Shown: piece after piece, positions 6,568 to 15,024 of the stretch | Numbering within the stretch: position 1 is the first letter of the stretch | Layout: each line of letters begins with the position of its first letter | Source of the DNA: Bacteroidetes bacterium GWF2_40_14 | GTDB taxonomy: Bacteria > Bacteroidota > Bacteroidia > Bacteroidales > UBA932 | Direction: 5' to 3' | Length of the DNA stretch: 64,000 bases | Assembly (NCBI GenBank): GCA_001769195.1 | Contig: MEOK01000032.1 | Location: 1 to 64,000 of the forward strand | The notes under the pieces: model-generated | What the model was told of the DNA's origin: nothing | Seen by the model: the letters and a program-made list of their open reading frames with translations, nothing else | The model's database searches: none | Made by a program: the position numbers and the translations under genes

Positions 6568-8547
6568 CTATATTATCGGCATTCCAACTTTCTTCAAATA
6601 TTCAAATGTTGTATTATAAAACTCTGGTTTTCTTGTGTGGTCTTCCGGATTTCCTTCTGGAATTACAATAACCATTCCTTGTCTTGCTCGTGTAAGTAGT
6701 ACGCGGTAGGCATTTATGAGATATTTTTTTCGTTCGACGCTATTTATATTTTGCCATTTGTTGCCTTTGAATGAGAATGTCTTCCAACCATTTTCAGAGT
6801 ATCGTAAATCACCATCCCACGTAACACAGGCCCAATCGAGTTCAAGTCCCTGTACATGAAATTCTGTGGCAACATCTTCAAGAAAATATGAAGAACGAAC
6901 ATCATCACGATCTTCAAGGAACCAATGTACAGGATCCATTGGAGACTTAACATTTATTGCAAGTGGCTTTAGTCGTTCTGCTTGGGAAGATACAACAATA
7001 CCATATCGCTCACTTCCTCTAGCCTTCTCTTTTAACCACACTTTCGCTTTTGACAAATCTCGAGTAAGTACTATCGGATAGTTATCAGAAATTTGCATCA
7101 ACACTTCATGAGCTTTCTCCAAATCTAAATCAAGTAAGCGTTTTACAAAAAGAGATAGATTCTCTGCTCTGAAGGATCGCATAGAGACAGCGAGATGAAG
7201 GTCATCATTATAGTTGACTTTGTTTTTTATTTCAAGAGTTTTAATTGCCTCAACAGCACTATATTCTGAGTCTGTCAAATTCGGTGAAATATAAACTTCC
7301 CATTGTTCAAAAAGGTGTTCAATAGCTGTCAGCCACTCTGAAATACCAGCCTCTCCCGTATTTATTTCCTGCCCTCCCCCTACTAAACAAATAACCACAG
7401 CCCAATCTTTATGTCTATCCAAGCATGAAATTAGAAATTCAGGTTCAGAATGATCAAAGTTGGGCTGACCCTTTTTCATCCTCATGAACTTTACGGTTTG
7501 CTCTTTATTCCATGCTCTCTGAGCTTCATCAAAAATTGCCACATGGTCATATGGTGCTTCCTTATTAACTAAGTATGCATCCCGATAATGGTGAATAATT
7601 TGTATAAAAGACTTAACCGCTTGTCTTGCTGATTGTTTAGAAACCTTATTTCCCAAATCTGCTTCGCGCCTTACTTTATCCCTTGATAGGGCTTCTTGTA
7701 AAATGGCAACCAAAGGAGCATTCCCAGAAAGATATACGCTAGCATGACCCTTATCATTATCGAGATGAGAAGTTGCTACTTTTAGCCCGACAAGTGTTTT
7801 TCCAGCACCCGGCACTCCTGTTACAAAGCATATTACCTTCTTCCGTTCCGACTTGGCGTATTCTATAATGTCAGAAATAGCATTTGTTGTTTTTGTTAAG
7901 TTGATCGCTCCCGCATCACTTCGTGTGATTTCTTCTACGCTGTGATTATTGTATAAAGAGATTGCAGCTTCTATTATTGTTGGTGTTGGAGAGTAACTCC
8001 CATTAGCATACGATTCTCCGAGTATGTATTTATTTGACAAACAATAAAAATCGAGTGTTTTATTAATTATTGTAGCTAAGCCAAATTTGTTTGTCTTAAT
8101 TGGCAATAAAAGGTTGTCATTATGAGATGTCGTTGAAATTATTTCATATGAATGCCTTGCTTCTGTAGCGACTAAAACAGGGACAATCAATGCAGAATGG
8201 CTTGGTTTATGAAAATTCTTTAGATCGAGCGCATAATCCCATACCTGCTCAATATTTGCTGAAGAAAATGATGTTTCACCGACTTTAAATTCTATAACAA
8301 ATACTACATCATTTATAATTACAATAGAATCAACCCTCTTCCCCATTCTTGGTATAGAAAATTCAAAGAAAATGGAACCAGAATGACCTTCAAGTGCTCC
8401 TTTGAGAATTGGAATTTGCTGCTCCCAGGACTTATTTTGCAATAAAGTTGAATCGAATTGATTAGCAATTGTAATTGCTCCGATTATTTCATCTGTGTTT
8501 TTTTGTAGGAACGACTCAATGGAAGATTGGTAGTAATAGTTATTCAT
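6568..8547 (-). CDS. DUF2075 protein: PD-(D/E)XK nuclease-SF1 helicase fusion
   Basis: 659 residues. The N-terminal 150 residues hold a nuclease-like core: KRVDSIVIIND (Asp on a strand) followed by VFVIEFKVGE (E-x-K), a PD-(D/E)XK pattern. The DUF2075 helicase follows, with Walker A VTGVPGAGKT near residue 240, Walker B HVAIFDEAQRAW near 335, motif III-like CLVGGGQEIN, the ATEFHVQGLELDWA motif and a C-terminal YRVLLTRARQGM typical of superfamily 1 helicases. It is complete and stands alone with its own -7 box. DUF2075 proteins are frequent in accessory and defence loci; a role in nucleic-acid-directed defence is inferred from fusion and neighbourhood. Confidence 0.82.
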   Translation of the reverse strand: MNNYYYQSSIESFLQKNTDEIIGAITIANQFDSTLLQNKSWEQQIPILKGALEGHSGSIFFEFSIPRMGKRVDSIVIINDVVFVIEFKVGETSFSSANIEQVWDYALDLKNFHKPSHSALIVPVLVATEARHSYEIISTTSHNDNLLLPIKTNKFGLATIINKTLDFYCLSNKYILGESYANGSYSPTPTIIEAAISLYNNHSVEEITRSDAGAINLTKTTNAISDIIEYAKSERKKVICFVTGVPGAGKTLVGLKVATSHLDNDKGHASVYLSGNAPLVAILQEALSRDKVRREADLGNKVSKQSARQAVKSFIQIIHHYRDAYLVNKEAPYDHVAIFDEAQRAWNKEQTVKFMRMKKGQPNFDHSEPEFLISCLDRHKDWAVVICLVGGGQEINTGEAGISEWLTAIEHLFEQWEVYISPNLTDSEYSAVEAIKTLEIKNKVNYNDDLHLAVSMRSFRAENLSLFVKRLLDLDLEKAHEVLMQISDNYPIVLTRDLSKAKVWLKEKARGSERYGIVVSSQAERLKPLAINVKSPMDPVHWFLEDRDDVRSSYFLEDVATEFHVQGLELDWACVTWDGDLRYSENGWKTFSFKGNKWQNINSVERKKYLINAYRVLLTRARQGMVIVIPEGNPEDHTRKPEFYNTTFEYLKKVGMPII

Positions 8548-8847
8548 TTACAAAATTAAATTTGTTGTGAATTTATGAATTATTTATTAGCCATCAAGAT
8601 TTTATGATTTAAATAATAAAATAATTATATCATGGTCTATCTAGAGTCTATAACATTCTGTCAATCTTACTTAGTATGTTTCTAGTAAACCGATAACATA
8701 ATTTGATCAGAGGGAACAAAAATTCCGAAAACATATTTTGTATCACACTATTATTTTTAATCTTACTCCTTGGGATATCCAGCGTGTTGTCCACTAATAG
8801 AATTAATACTAAATTTGTCCAAAACCAGTAGAAAAATTTCAAATCAA
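8548..8847. other. Divergent intergenic region
   Basis: Very AT-rich 300 bp between the DUF2075 gene and the secreted-protein gene. On the minus strand TAATTTTG (8551-8558) is a likely -7 box for the DUF2075 gene just before its ATG. The plus-strand promoter is listed separately. No RNA gene or convincing ORF is seen; the 76-codon minus-strand ORF here runs into the secreted-protein gene and has no family features. Confidence 0.5.
8786..8817 (+). promoter_or_regulatory. Promoter of the secreted helical protein gene
   Basis: TTG at 8786, 21 bases, then TAAATTTG, a full TAnnTTTG match, ending 30 bp before the ATG at 8848. Confidence 0.5.
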
Positions 8848-9315
8848 ATGAAAACTGCCACAAAATTCTTCTCTTCAATATCCCTTCTAATCACCACAAT
8901 ATTTTTGTCATCTACATCTTCTTTTGCTCAGTATCAGAATCAGCAGGAGGAGAAGCCGAAGACTCCGGTTGAGATTGCGGCGTTGCAGGCCGACAAGTAT
9001 CAGAAAGATCTTGGGCTTAACGATGGGCAGACATTTCTTGTGGATTCTGTATTGCAGGTGAATATTGGCGGGGTTTATTCCGATTTTGAGAGGATGAAGA
9101 AGGGCGGGGTTCAGACTCAGGAGAGCTACCGTGCCGTGCAGGAGTTGTGGATGAATAAGACTGATGCTGCCTTCAAGAAGATTTTCACCCCCGAGCAATA
9201 TCTTAAATATGAGAAGCTTTCCGGGTTGTATGCCAAGAGGATTAAGGAGGAAAAAGCGAAGGCCAAACTAGAGAAGGAGAAAGCAAAAAAGCTGGATAAA
9301 AACAAACAGCCCTGA
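8848..9315 (+). CDS. Secreted helical protein, Spy/CpxP-like in layout
   Basis: 155 residues from the ATG at 8848, chosen over the track start because MKTATKFFSSISLLITTIFLSSTSSFAQ is then a clean signal peptide with cleavage after FAQ. The mature part is helical: a KYQKDLGLNDGQ helix, a WMNKTDAAFKKIFTPEQYLKY segment resembling the Lx4Q-like end of Spy/CpxP/LTXXQ proteins, and a Lys/Glu/Ala coiled tail. A periplasmic chaperone-like role would fit, but the match is structural impression only. Similar short secreted proteins are common in Bacteroidota. Confidence 0.65.
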   Translation: MKTATKFFSSISLLITTIFLSSTSSFAQYQNQQEEKPKTPVEIAALQADKYQKDLGLNDGQTFLVDSVLQVNIGGVYSDFERMKKGGVQTQESYRAVQELWMNKTDAAFKKIFTPEQYLKYEKLSGLYAKRIKEEKAKAKLEKEKAKKLDKNKQP

Positions 9316-9614
9316 AATTTTTTAGGGTCAATTGAAAAGTAGTTAGAGCCGATTATGTTAAAGTCATAATTGAGCAAAAGTGTGGTAAAAGCAGATCCAG
9401 GTGTGGAATTTGAAGGATGCTTGCATGAGAGGGTTTGGGTACCCACTATGTGAACGGAGCGCAAGAAAATCGAGTGCAGACCCGCGAGCTGATCTGCAAA
9501 AGCACAATATCGGGGCTGCCTTTGATTTTCAGCGGAGAGAACATGAAGTGGGTAAACTCGGTGCAGCATCCAAAAATCTACACCTGGACTGAAAATAATC
9601 CAGACTTATCCCTT
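9316..9614. other. Gap between convergent genes, nothing recognised
   Basis: The stretch is less AT-rich than its surroundings and has short ORFs in several frames, none with family features. A weak hairpin (CCCT...AGGG around 9312-9328) follows the secreted-protein gene and may help stop its transcript. The mixed composition could mean a decayed gene, but I cannot name it. Confidence 0.4.
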
Positions 9615-10427
9615 TTAACGATGCAGGTGAATTTTAGTGAATTGCGCCTCTCTGTTTTTGTAATGAGTTATGTAGCGGAAGCCGCAGCTTCTGATTACCT
9701 CTGTGAAATGGTCGAACTTCTCGCCTATTCGTTCGGGGTCGTGGGCATCGGATCCGAGGGAGATTGCTTCGCCACCCAACTCTTTGTATCGTTTTAACAC
9801 GGCGGTGTCGAGTACGGGGATTGTTCCGTTTTTCTTTCTGTAAGTGTTTGTGTTTATCTCCAGGGCTTTCCCATTTTGTATAAGGAACCTGAATATCTGG
9901 TCGAGTATGTCTCCGAACTTAGAGTGGTGTATGATTCTCTCAGTAAACGGGGCGTATCGGGTTATATAGTCGTAGTGGCCAAGAATGTCGAAATCTGTGT
10001 ACTCTTGAATGCACAGATAGATTGTCTCTAGGTATCTTCCGTAGGCGGTGTCCTGATCCTTGCCTACATAGTATTCGCCATAGTACGGGTCAATGCCGTC
10101 TACAAAGTGCACCGACGCAATTATCTGGTCGAACTTGTGTCTTGCGACAAATGATTTGACCTCGGCCATTGTATGCAGCTGCATTCCTACCTCTATCCCT
10201 TTGAGTACCTCAATAGGGTGTAAGGAGTTAAGTAATTCTACCTTTTTCTGTTGTTCAAGAGGGTCGAACAGAAAGCTGTCGTCGCCCTTTGGAGCCCTTA
10301 TATCGAGGTGATCGGTAATTATAACACCGCCCAGACCGGCTGCAATAGCCTGACTGACCGCCTGTTCCATTCGCATTCTGGAATCGGGCGAAAATTCGCT
10401 GTGGGTATGTGAGTCTGTAAGTTTCAA
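9615..10427 (-). CDS. PHP-family phosphatase, histidinol-phosphatase type
   Basis: 270 residues starting with TTG; no ATG lies near and the fold begins at once. PHP-domain metal ligands are visible in order: DSHTHSEFSPDS, then TDHLD, then KGIEVG, then ASVHFVDG, then DILGHYDY, then LEINTNTYRK, and SLGSDAHDPERIG near the C-terminus. This matches the HisK/HisJ-type histidinol-phosphate phosphatase that removes phosphate in histidine synthesis, although no his gene is nearby, so another phosphoester substrate cannot be excluded. Confidence 0.82.
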   Translation of the reverse strand: MKLTDSHTHSEFSPDSRMRMEQAVSQAIAAGLGGVIITDHLDIRAPKGDDSFLFDPLEQQKKVELLNSLHPIEVLKGIEVGMQLHTMAEVKSFVARHKFDQIIASVHFVDGIDPYYGEYYVGKDQDTAYGRYLETIYLCIQEYTDFDILGHYDYITRYAPFTERIIHHSKFGDILDQIFRFLIQNGKALEINTNTYRKKNGTIPVLDTAVLKRYKELGGEAISLGSDAHDPERIGEKFDHFTEVIRSCGFRYITHYKNREAQFTKIHLHR

Positions 10428-10444
10428 TTGTAACTATTTTGTTG

Positions 10445-10855
10445 TTAGCTTCCGAGTTCGGAAACACACCAGTTTTTATCTATCTTAATCAACGATATAG
10501 TGTTCTCAATGCCTTGAGGGAAGTTGGGCAAAATCACCTTGTAGACCACCTTTGCAGTGTCCTTTCCCTTACCCGGGTCCACAGAAACTATTTCGGTTTT
10601 TACCTCCTTTGAGTTCTTTTCAAGCATCTCCCTCACTTCCGGCTCCAGGCTGTCCAGACTCTTGAGATAGTTAACCAGCTCTTCGCCAAGCTCTTTTGTA
10701 CATAGCTTGCTCGCCGCCGTATAGTCTATTGCAAAATATGCGTTAAGGAACTCATTGGTTTTCTGAGTGACAGCACTTTCTCTGCTTGCGCAGGATGCCA
10801 GAACCAGTACAATGGAGAGCATAAATGCCCCAATCAGTAAGTTTTTCTTAATCAT
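10445..10855 (-). CDS. Small lipoprotein, NTF2-like (DUF4878-type)
   Basis: 136 residues from the ATG at 10855 (the track start is TTG two codons earlier). A lipoprotein signal ends in the lipobox LASC. The mature part starts with a helical segment TNEFLNAYFAIDYTAASKLC and ends in strands (KVVYKVILP, NWCVSELGS), the layout of small NTF2-like lipoproteins in Bacteroidota. The stop is 17 bp upstream of the PHP gene start, so the two probably form one transcript. Function unknown. Confidence 0.65.
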   Translation of the reverse strand: MIKKNLLIGAFMLSIVLVLASCASRESAVTQKTNEFLNAYFAIDYTAASKLCTKELGEELVNYLKSLDSLEPEVREMLEKNSKEVKTEIVSVDPGKGKDTAKVVYKVILPNFPQGIENTISLIKIDKNWCVSELGS

Positions 10856-10907
10856 ATTCAATTTGTTATTATTAGGATATAGCGATTATTGTAATTTTTT
10901 TCCGTTG

Positions 10908-10975
10908 TTTATGATGTGACGTTTCGATGATTATGATGTGGTATTTTGTTCATTATGATATGGCATTTTGCTATA
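10908..10975 (+). repeat. Three imperfect 22-23 bp direct repeats
   Basis: Three adjacent units begin TTTATGATGTGACG, TTATGATGTGGTAT and TTATGATATGGCAT and stay similar over their length. They fill the gap between the 3' end of mutS2 and the lipoprotein promoter. They may be binding sites for a regulator or a decayed tandem duplication. Confidence 0.6.
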
Positions 10976-10979
10976 TATT

Positions 10980-13517
10980 TTACAATAAAGAGACAACCGT
11001 AATTCCCGAGCCACCCATCTCCAGGTATTCGTCCCTCATCTGGCCCACTCCTCCTACCGTCTTAAGGTATTTTCTTATCTCCTCCCGCAGGACTCCGTTC
11101 CCTTTGCCATGCAGAATCTTCACCTCAGATACACCTAACATCAACGCATCATCAATAAAATGGTTCACGCTGTCCAGGGCCTCTTCCAGCCTTTCACCCC
11201 TAATGTCTATTGTTGGTTTAAAGTTGAGTTTTCTTTCTGTCACGCCAAGATCCTGATATGTACTTGTGGTCCTCAGTTGGCTTTTTGCAGCATTCTGATA
11301 CTCCTTGCCCGATATCCGCTCCACCTTGTCCTTGGCCATCTTGCTCATTATGCTGCCAATAGCAATGTTCACGTCGCCCGAATCTACCCTCAGAATTTCA
11401 CCAATAAGGTCGCCCCCCTTTATACGAACCTTGTCGCCAACCTTAAGCGGCTCCTGGGCGACTGTCTTTACAAACTCCTTAGCTAAAGCCGGGCTATTAG
11501 CTGCATTTTGCTGATTTGTATTCCGCTCACGGTTTCGCTCCTCGCGGCGTTCCTTCCTGCGGACAAGCTGCTCCATCTTGCGGGCAATCATCTCATCATC
11601 CGAACTTTGCTTTGCGTCGGCCAGCTCCTTGTTAAACACATCCAGCTGCTTGCGCAGCTCCTTTGTCTTCTCCTTCTCTGCCTGACTCTCGCGAATCTCC
11701 TTTATTGTAGTCTCTATTTTTCTGTTGGCATCGGTGAGAATGCGCTTGGCCTCCTCCTTTGCCTCGGCAATTATGCTCTTTTTAAGTGTCTGAATGTCCG
11801 ACAACTCCTTCTGGTACTTGTCAGTTATATTTTCCAGTGTTCTGTCGGTAGTCTTTATTCTTGCAACCTTCTCCTCCCACATCCTGCGGTTCTTCGCAAT
11901 CTTCTTAAGGTGCTTCTCCAGATCTACAAAGTCCGACCCTGCTCTCTCTTCGGCAGCCTTTACCACAACCTCCGGCAAACCCATCTTTCTGGCAAGTTCA
12001 AAGGCAAAAGAGCTTCCCGGCGTACCAATCTCCAGCTTGAAAAGTGGCTTTATGTTGGCAACATCAAACTGCATCCCCCCGTTTATCACCCCCTTACTGC
12101 TGCTCGCATAGAACTTGAGGTTGCTGTAGTGAGTGGTGATAACCCCAAATGCGCCACGTGTCTCAATCTCGTTAAGTATCGCCTCAGCAATTGCTCCACC
12201 AGCTGTCGGTTCTGTTCCTGCCCCGAATTCGTCTATAAGCACAAGTGAACGGCTGTCTGCACCGGAGAGTATGTCCCTCATGTTTTTGAGGTGCGAGCTG
12301 TATGTACTCAGGTCATTTTCAATTGACTGCTCGTCGCCAATGTCTATGAATATCGAGTGGAATATTCCCAATTCTGAAATTTCGGAGGCTGGTATCAAAA
12401 AACCGCACTGCAACATGTATTGAAGCAGACCGACGGTTTTGAGGCAGACCGACTTGCCGCCGGCGTTTGGTCCGGATATTAGCAGTATGTGTTTGTCCCT
12501 GCTTAGGTTGAGCGATAGCGGCACTATCTCCCTTCCCTCTCTTTTAAGTGCCGCCTCCAGCAACGGATGCCGGCCCTTTACCAGAACAAGCTCCTGATCT
12601 TTGGACAAAATTGGCTTTCCTGCCTGCATAGAGACTGCCAGCAGGGCCTTTGCCCTTATGAAGTCTATTTCGCCCAAAAAGTCTGCTGCTGCAAGAAGCT
12701 CAGGCAGATACGGACGTAAAAAATCTGAAAAGGCAGCCAGTATCTTAAGTATCTCACGCTGTTCTGCAAAGTGCAGCTCCCTCACCTGGTTGTTGAGTTC
12801 TACAATCTCCATCGGCTCTATGTAGGCGGTCTTGCCCGATGCCGACTCGTCGTATATGAAGCCCGATATCTTTCTTTTGTTTGCTGCGGAGACAGGTATG
12901 AGTACCCTGCCGTCCCTCACGGAGACTGTTGCATCCTCTTCGGCCAGCCCCTCGGACTGTGCTTTCTTCAGGATGTTGCTGATTCTCTTTGAGATTGTCC
13001 CCTCCTTGTCATGTATCGATTTGCGGATAGTTGCAAGTTCCGGGCTGGCGCTGTCCCTTATCTCACCGAACTTGTCCAGAAGCGACTCAATGCGGCGGGT
13101 AATCTCCGGGAAAAGCACAATAGGTTCTACGAGAAGCTTCAGATTCGGATAGAGACCATCTTTTGTGTTTTTGAAGAACGATACAATGGCACGGGTGGTT
13201 TCAAGCGACTGCTTGAGTCTGCTTATAGAGAGAACATCGAGATATGCCGATGCTACTTCAAGTTGTTTAAGGAAAGGCAATGTGTCTACAAAACCGGAAT
13301 CGGGAAATGCCGACTCGAACATGGTTATTACACGCATCTCGTCTGTTTGTGCGAGCCTCTTCTCTATCTCTGAATGTGATGTAAGGAATTCTGCTTCCAG
13401 TACCCTGGTTCTGGCCAGTGATGTTGAACATCTGCCCTCTGCCAGCGACCTTATGCGGTCGAACCCCAGTTTCTGCTCCAGTCTCTCTCTGCTTGTCATA
13501 ATCTCTCTGCTTGTCAT
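10980..13517 (-). CDS. mutS2: Endonuclease MutS2
   Basis: 845 residues. The ABC-ATPase core has Walker A SGPNAGGKSVCL near residue 350 and the signature DLSTYSSHLKNM followed by LVLIDEFGAGTEP. A long charged coiled coil (about 520-660) follows, then a KOW-like strand (KVGDKVRIKGGDLIGEI) and a C-terminal Smr domain with DIRG and HGKGNGVLR. MutS2 resolves or suppresses recombination intermediates and rescues collided ribosomes, with the Smr domain as nuclease. The N-terminus reads MTSREIMTSRE because of an 18-bp duplication; the second ATG (13499) may be the true start. Confidence 0.95.
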   Translation of the reverse strand: MTSREIMTSRERLEQKLGFDRIRSLAEGRCSTSLARTRVLEAEFLTSHSEIEKRLAQTDEMRVITMFESAFPDSGFVDTLPFLKQLEVASAYLDVLSISRLKQSLETTRAIVSFFKNTKDGLYPNLKLLVEPIVLFPEITRRIESLLDKFGEIRDSASPELATIRKSIHDKEGTISKRISNILKKAQSEGLAEEDATVSVRDGRVLIPVSAANKRKISGFIYDESASGKTAYIEPMEIVELNNQVRELHFAEQREILKILAAFSDFLRPYLPELLAAADFLGEIDFIRAKALLAVSMQAGKPILSKDQELVLVKGRHPLLEAALKREGREIVPLSLNLSRDKHILLISGPNAGGKSVCLKTVGLLQYMLQCGFLIPASEISELGIFHSIFIDIGDEQSIENDLSTYSSHLKNMRDILSGADSRSLVLIDEFGAGTEPTAGGAIAEAILNEIETRGAFGVITTHYSNLKFYASSSKGVINGGMQFDVANIKPLFKLEIGTPGSSFAFELARKMGLPEVVVKAAEERAGSDFVDLEKHLKKIAKNRRMWEEKVARIKTTDRTLENITDKYQKELSDIQTLKKSIIAEAKEEAKRILTDANRKIETTIKEIRESQAEKEKTKELRKQLDVFNKELADAKQSSDDEMIARKMEQLVRRKERREERNRERNTNQQNAANSPALAKEFVKTVAQEPLKVGDKVRIKGGDLIGEILRVDSGDVNIAIGSIMSKMAKDKVERISGKEYQNAAKSQLRTTSTYQDLGVTERKLNFKPTIDIRGERLEEALDSVNHFIDDALMLGVSEVKILHGKGNGVLREEIRKYLKTVGGVGQMRDEYLEMGGSGITVVSLL
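13482..13517 (-). repeat. 18-bp tandem duplication over the mutS2 start codon
   Basis: In gene sense ATGACAAGCAGAGAGATT is followed by ATGACAAGCAGAGAGAGA, identical over 16 bases. It duplicates the initiation codon in frame, so both copies can start translation. Confidence 0.85.
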
Positions 13518-13532
13518 TATTTAAGCCTGTGG

Positions 13533-14315
13533 TTATTTGTATGAGTTCTCAATTGCCAGACGGAGCTCGTTTATACTGTTTATCTTCTTAATTTCGCCGT
13601 TCTGCACATACGATATCTGACCGTTCTGTTCAGATACTACAATAACGTTTGCATCGCTCAGCTCCGATATTCCCATTGCCGCCCTGTGCCTCATTCCCAA
13701 ATGTGCCGGTATATGCGGGTTCTCAGATATTGGCAGGGTGCATCTTGCTGCAACAATTTTGTCGTTTGCTATAACCATCGCCCCGTCGTGAAGCGGCGCA
13801 TTTTTAAAGAATATGTTCTCTATGAGCCTTCTGCTGATTATTGCGTCAATCCTGTCGCCTGTCTCTATAATGAACTCAAGTGAAGAGCTTTTGGCTATGA
13901 CAATTAGTGCTCCTGTTTTTTTCTCCGACATTCGCCGGCAGGCGTGCGTCACTTCGTCGAGCAACACGAGCGAGACTCCTTTGTTCTTGATGCCCAGGAA
14001 GGCGTTCACAAGCCTCAGCTTTTGCCCGGAGTCCATGTAGCGGGTGCCCAGTCTCAACAGGAACCGTCTGATCTCCTGCTGGAAGACAATTATAAGGGCC
14101 AGCACGCCCACACCTATAACCTGACCAAGAATGGCGCTCAGAAGCTCCATTTTTAGTGCCCTCACTATTATCCAGATAAAATAAAAGACAATGATTCCGG
14201 TGAATATGTTCAGGGCCGCCGTGCCCCTTATAAGCTTATATGCCTGATAGATAAGCAACCCTACCAGTGTGATATCTATGATATCTATTAACTCTATCTT
14301 TATAAAATCGAACAT
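13533..14315 (-). CDS. cdaA: Diadenylate cyclase CdaA
   Basis: 260 residues from the ATG at 14315 (MFDFIKIEL). Longer starts in the track overlap comF and lengthen the N-terminus beyond the family pattern. Three membrane segments cover residues about 10-85, and the DAC domain follows with both active-site motifs, LHDGAM and GMRHRAAMG. The enzyme joins two ATP to cyclic di-AMP at the membrane, a second messenger for potassium and wall homeostasis. It lies between mutS2 and comF on the same strand, in one probable transcript. Length and motifs are complete. Confidence 0.95.
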   Translation of the reverse strand: MFDFIKIELIDIIDITLVGLLIYQAYKLIRGTAALNIFTGIIVFYFIWIIVRALKMELLSAILGQVIGVGVLALIIVFQQEIRRFLLRLGTRYMDSGQKLRLVNAFLGIKNKGVSLVLLDEVTHACRRMSEKKTGALIVIAKSSSLEFIIETGDRIDAIISRRLIENIFFKNAPLHDGAMVIANDKIVAARCTLPISENPHIPAHLGMRHRAAMGISELSDANVIVVSEQNGQISYVQNGEIKKINSINELRLAIENSYK

Positions 14316-14337
14316 AAACTTGTGCAAACTTACTAAA

Positions 14338-15012
14338 TTATTCAACATACGCGAGTGTAACAATGCTCAGCCGGCACCCCTCCTGCTTTAAAATATGTTG
14401 ACCGCAGGCCTCTAAAGTCGCTCCGGTTGTAAGAACATCGTCTACCAGAAGTACATGTCTGCCTGTGAATTTTGAACCATTTTTAATGGAAAACGCCTCT
14501 GCTACGTTGTCCCACCTGCCAATGGAATCCTTTTTTGTCTGTGTAGATGTAAATTTCTTTCTTCGAAGCACCCTCTCCTCAACCGGCCTACCCATTGCCT
14601 TGCTCAAGGCTTCTGCAATTATGGTTGCCTGGTTGTAGCCTCTTTTCCACCTCTTTAACGGGTGCAGGGGCACTGGTACAATTACGTCTATGTCGTTATA
14701 AAGGCCACTCTCCAGAAGTCTCTTTGCGAGCATCTCTCCCATGTGTCGCCCCAGACCTTTGCAGCCGTTGTACTTGAATGCGTGTAGTATCTTTCTGTAG
14801 GGGCTCTCCTCTCTGTATATGAGAAGCGAAGCTGCCCTTTCAATGTGCAACCTGCCCCAGAAGCATACCTCTGCGGGGTTGTTTGGCCATGACCAGAAGA
14901 AGGAGAACGGAAGGTCGGCAAGGCAGCTTAAACAAAGATATCTCTCCCTCCTCAACAATAATCTCCCACACACCGGACACACCCTTGGAAAAAGCAAATC
15001 CAAAATGGCCAT
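14338..15012 (-). CDS. ComF family protein (phosphoribosyltransferase fold)
   Basis: 224 residues. The N-terminus carries two Cys pairs (CPVCG, then CLSCL) forming a zinc finger. The C-terminal half is a type I phosphoribosyltransferase fold with the PRPP loop HVLLVDDVLTTGATLEACG. The KRGYNQATIIAEALSKA segment is characteristic of the ComF/GntX family. In competent bacteria ComF helps to take up or process transforming DNA at the cytoplasmic face. No other competence gene is in the window. Confidence 0.9.
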   Translation of the reverse strand: MAILDLLFPRVCPVCGRLLLRRERYLCLSCLADLPFSFFWSWPNNPAEVCFWGRLHIERAASLLIYREESPYRKILHAFKYNGCKGLGRHMGEMLAKRLLESGLYNDIDVIVPVPLHPLKRWKRGYNQATIIAEALSKAMGRPVEERVLRRKKFTSTQTKKDSIGRWDNVAEAFSIKNGSKFTGRHVLLVDDVLTTGATLEACGQHILKQEGCRLSIVTLAYVE

Positions 15013-15024
15013 TACATACCGTTA

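Noticed and set aside
8648-8878. 76-codon minus-strand ORF in the divergent gap
   Set aside because: It overlaps the start of the secreted-protein gene and the plus-strand promoter, and has no recognisable motif.
9126-9569. 147-codon minus-strand ORF overlapping the secreted-protein gene
   Set aside because: Its sequence is the antisense of a clear signal-peptide protein and shows a Phe/Ser-rich shadow composition with no family feature.
11508-12248. 246-codon plus-strand ORF antisense to mutS2
   Set aside because: Leu-rich shadow of the coiled-coil region; mutS2 is certain.
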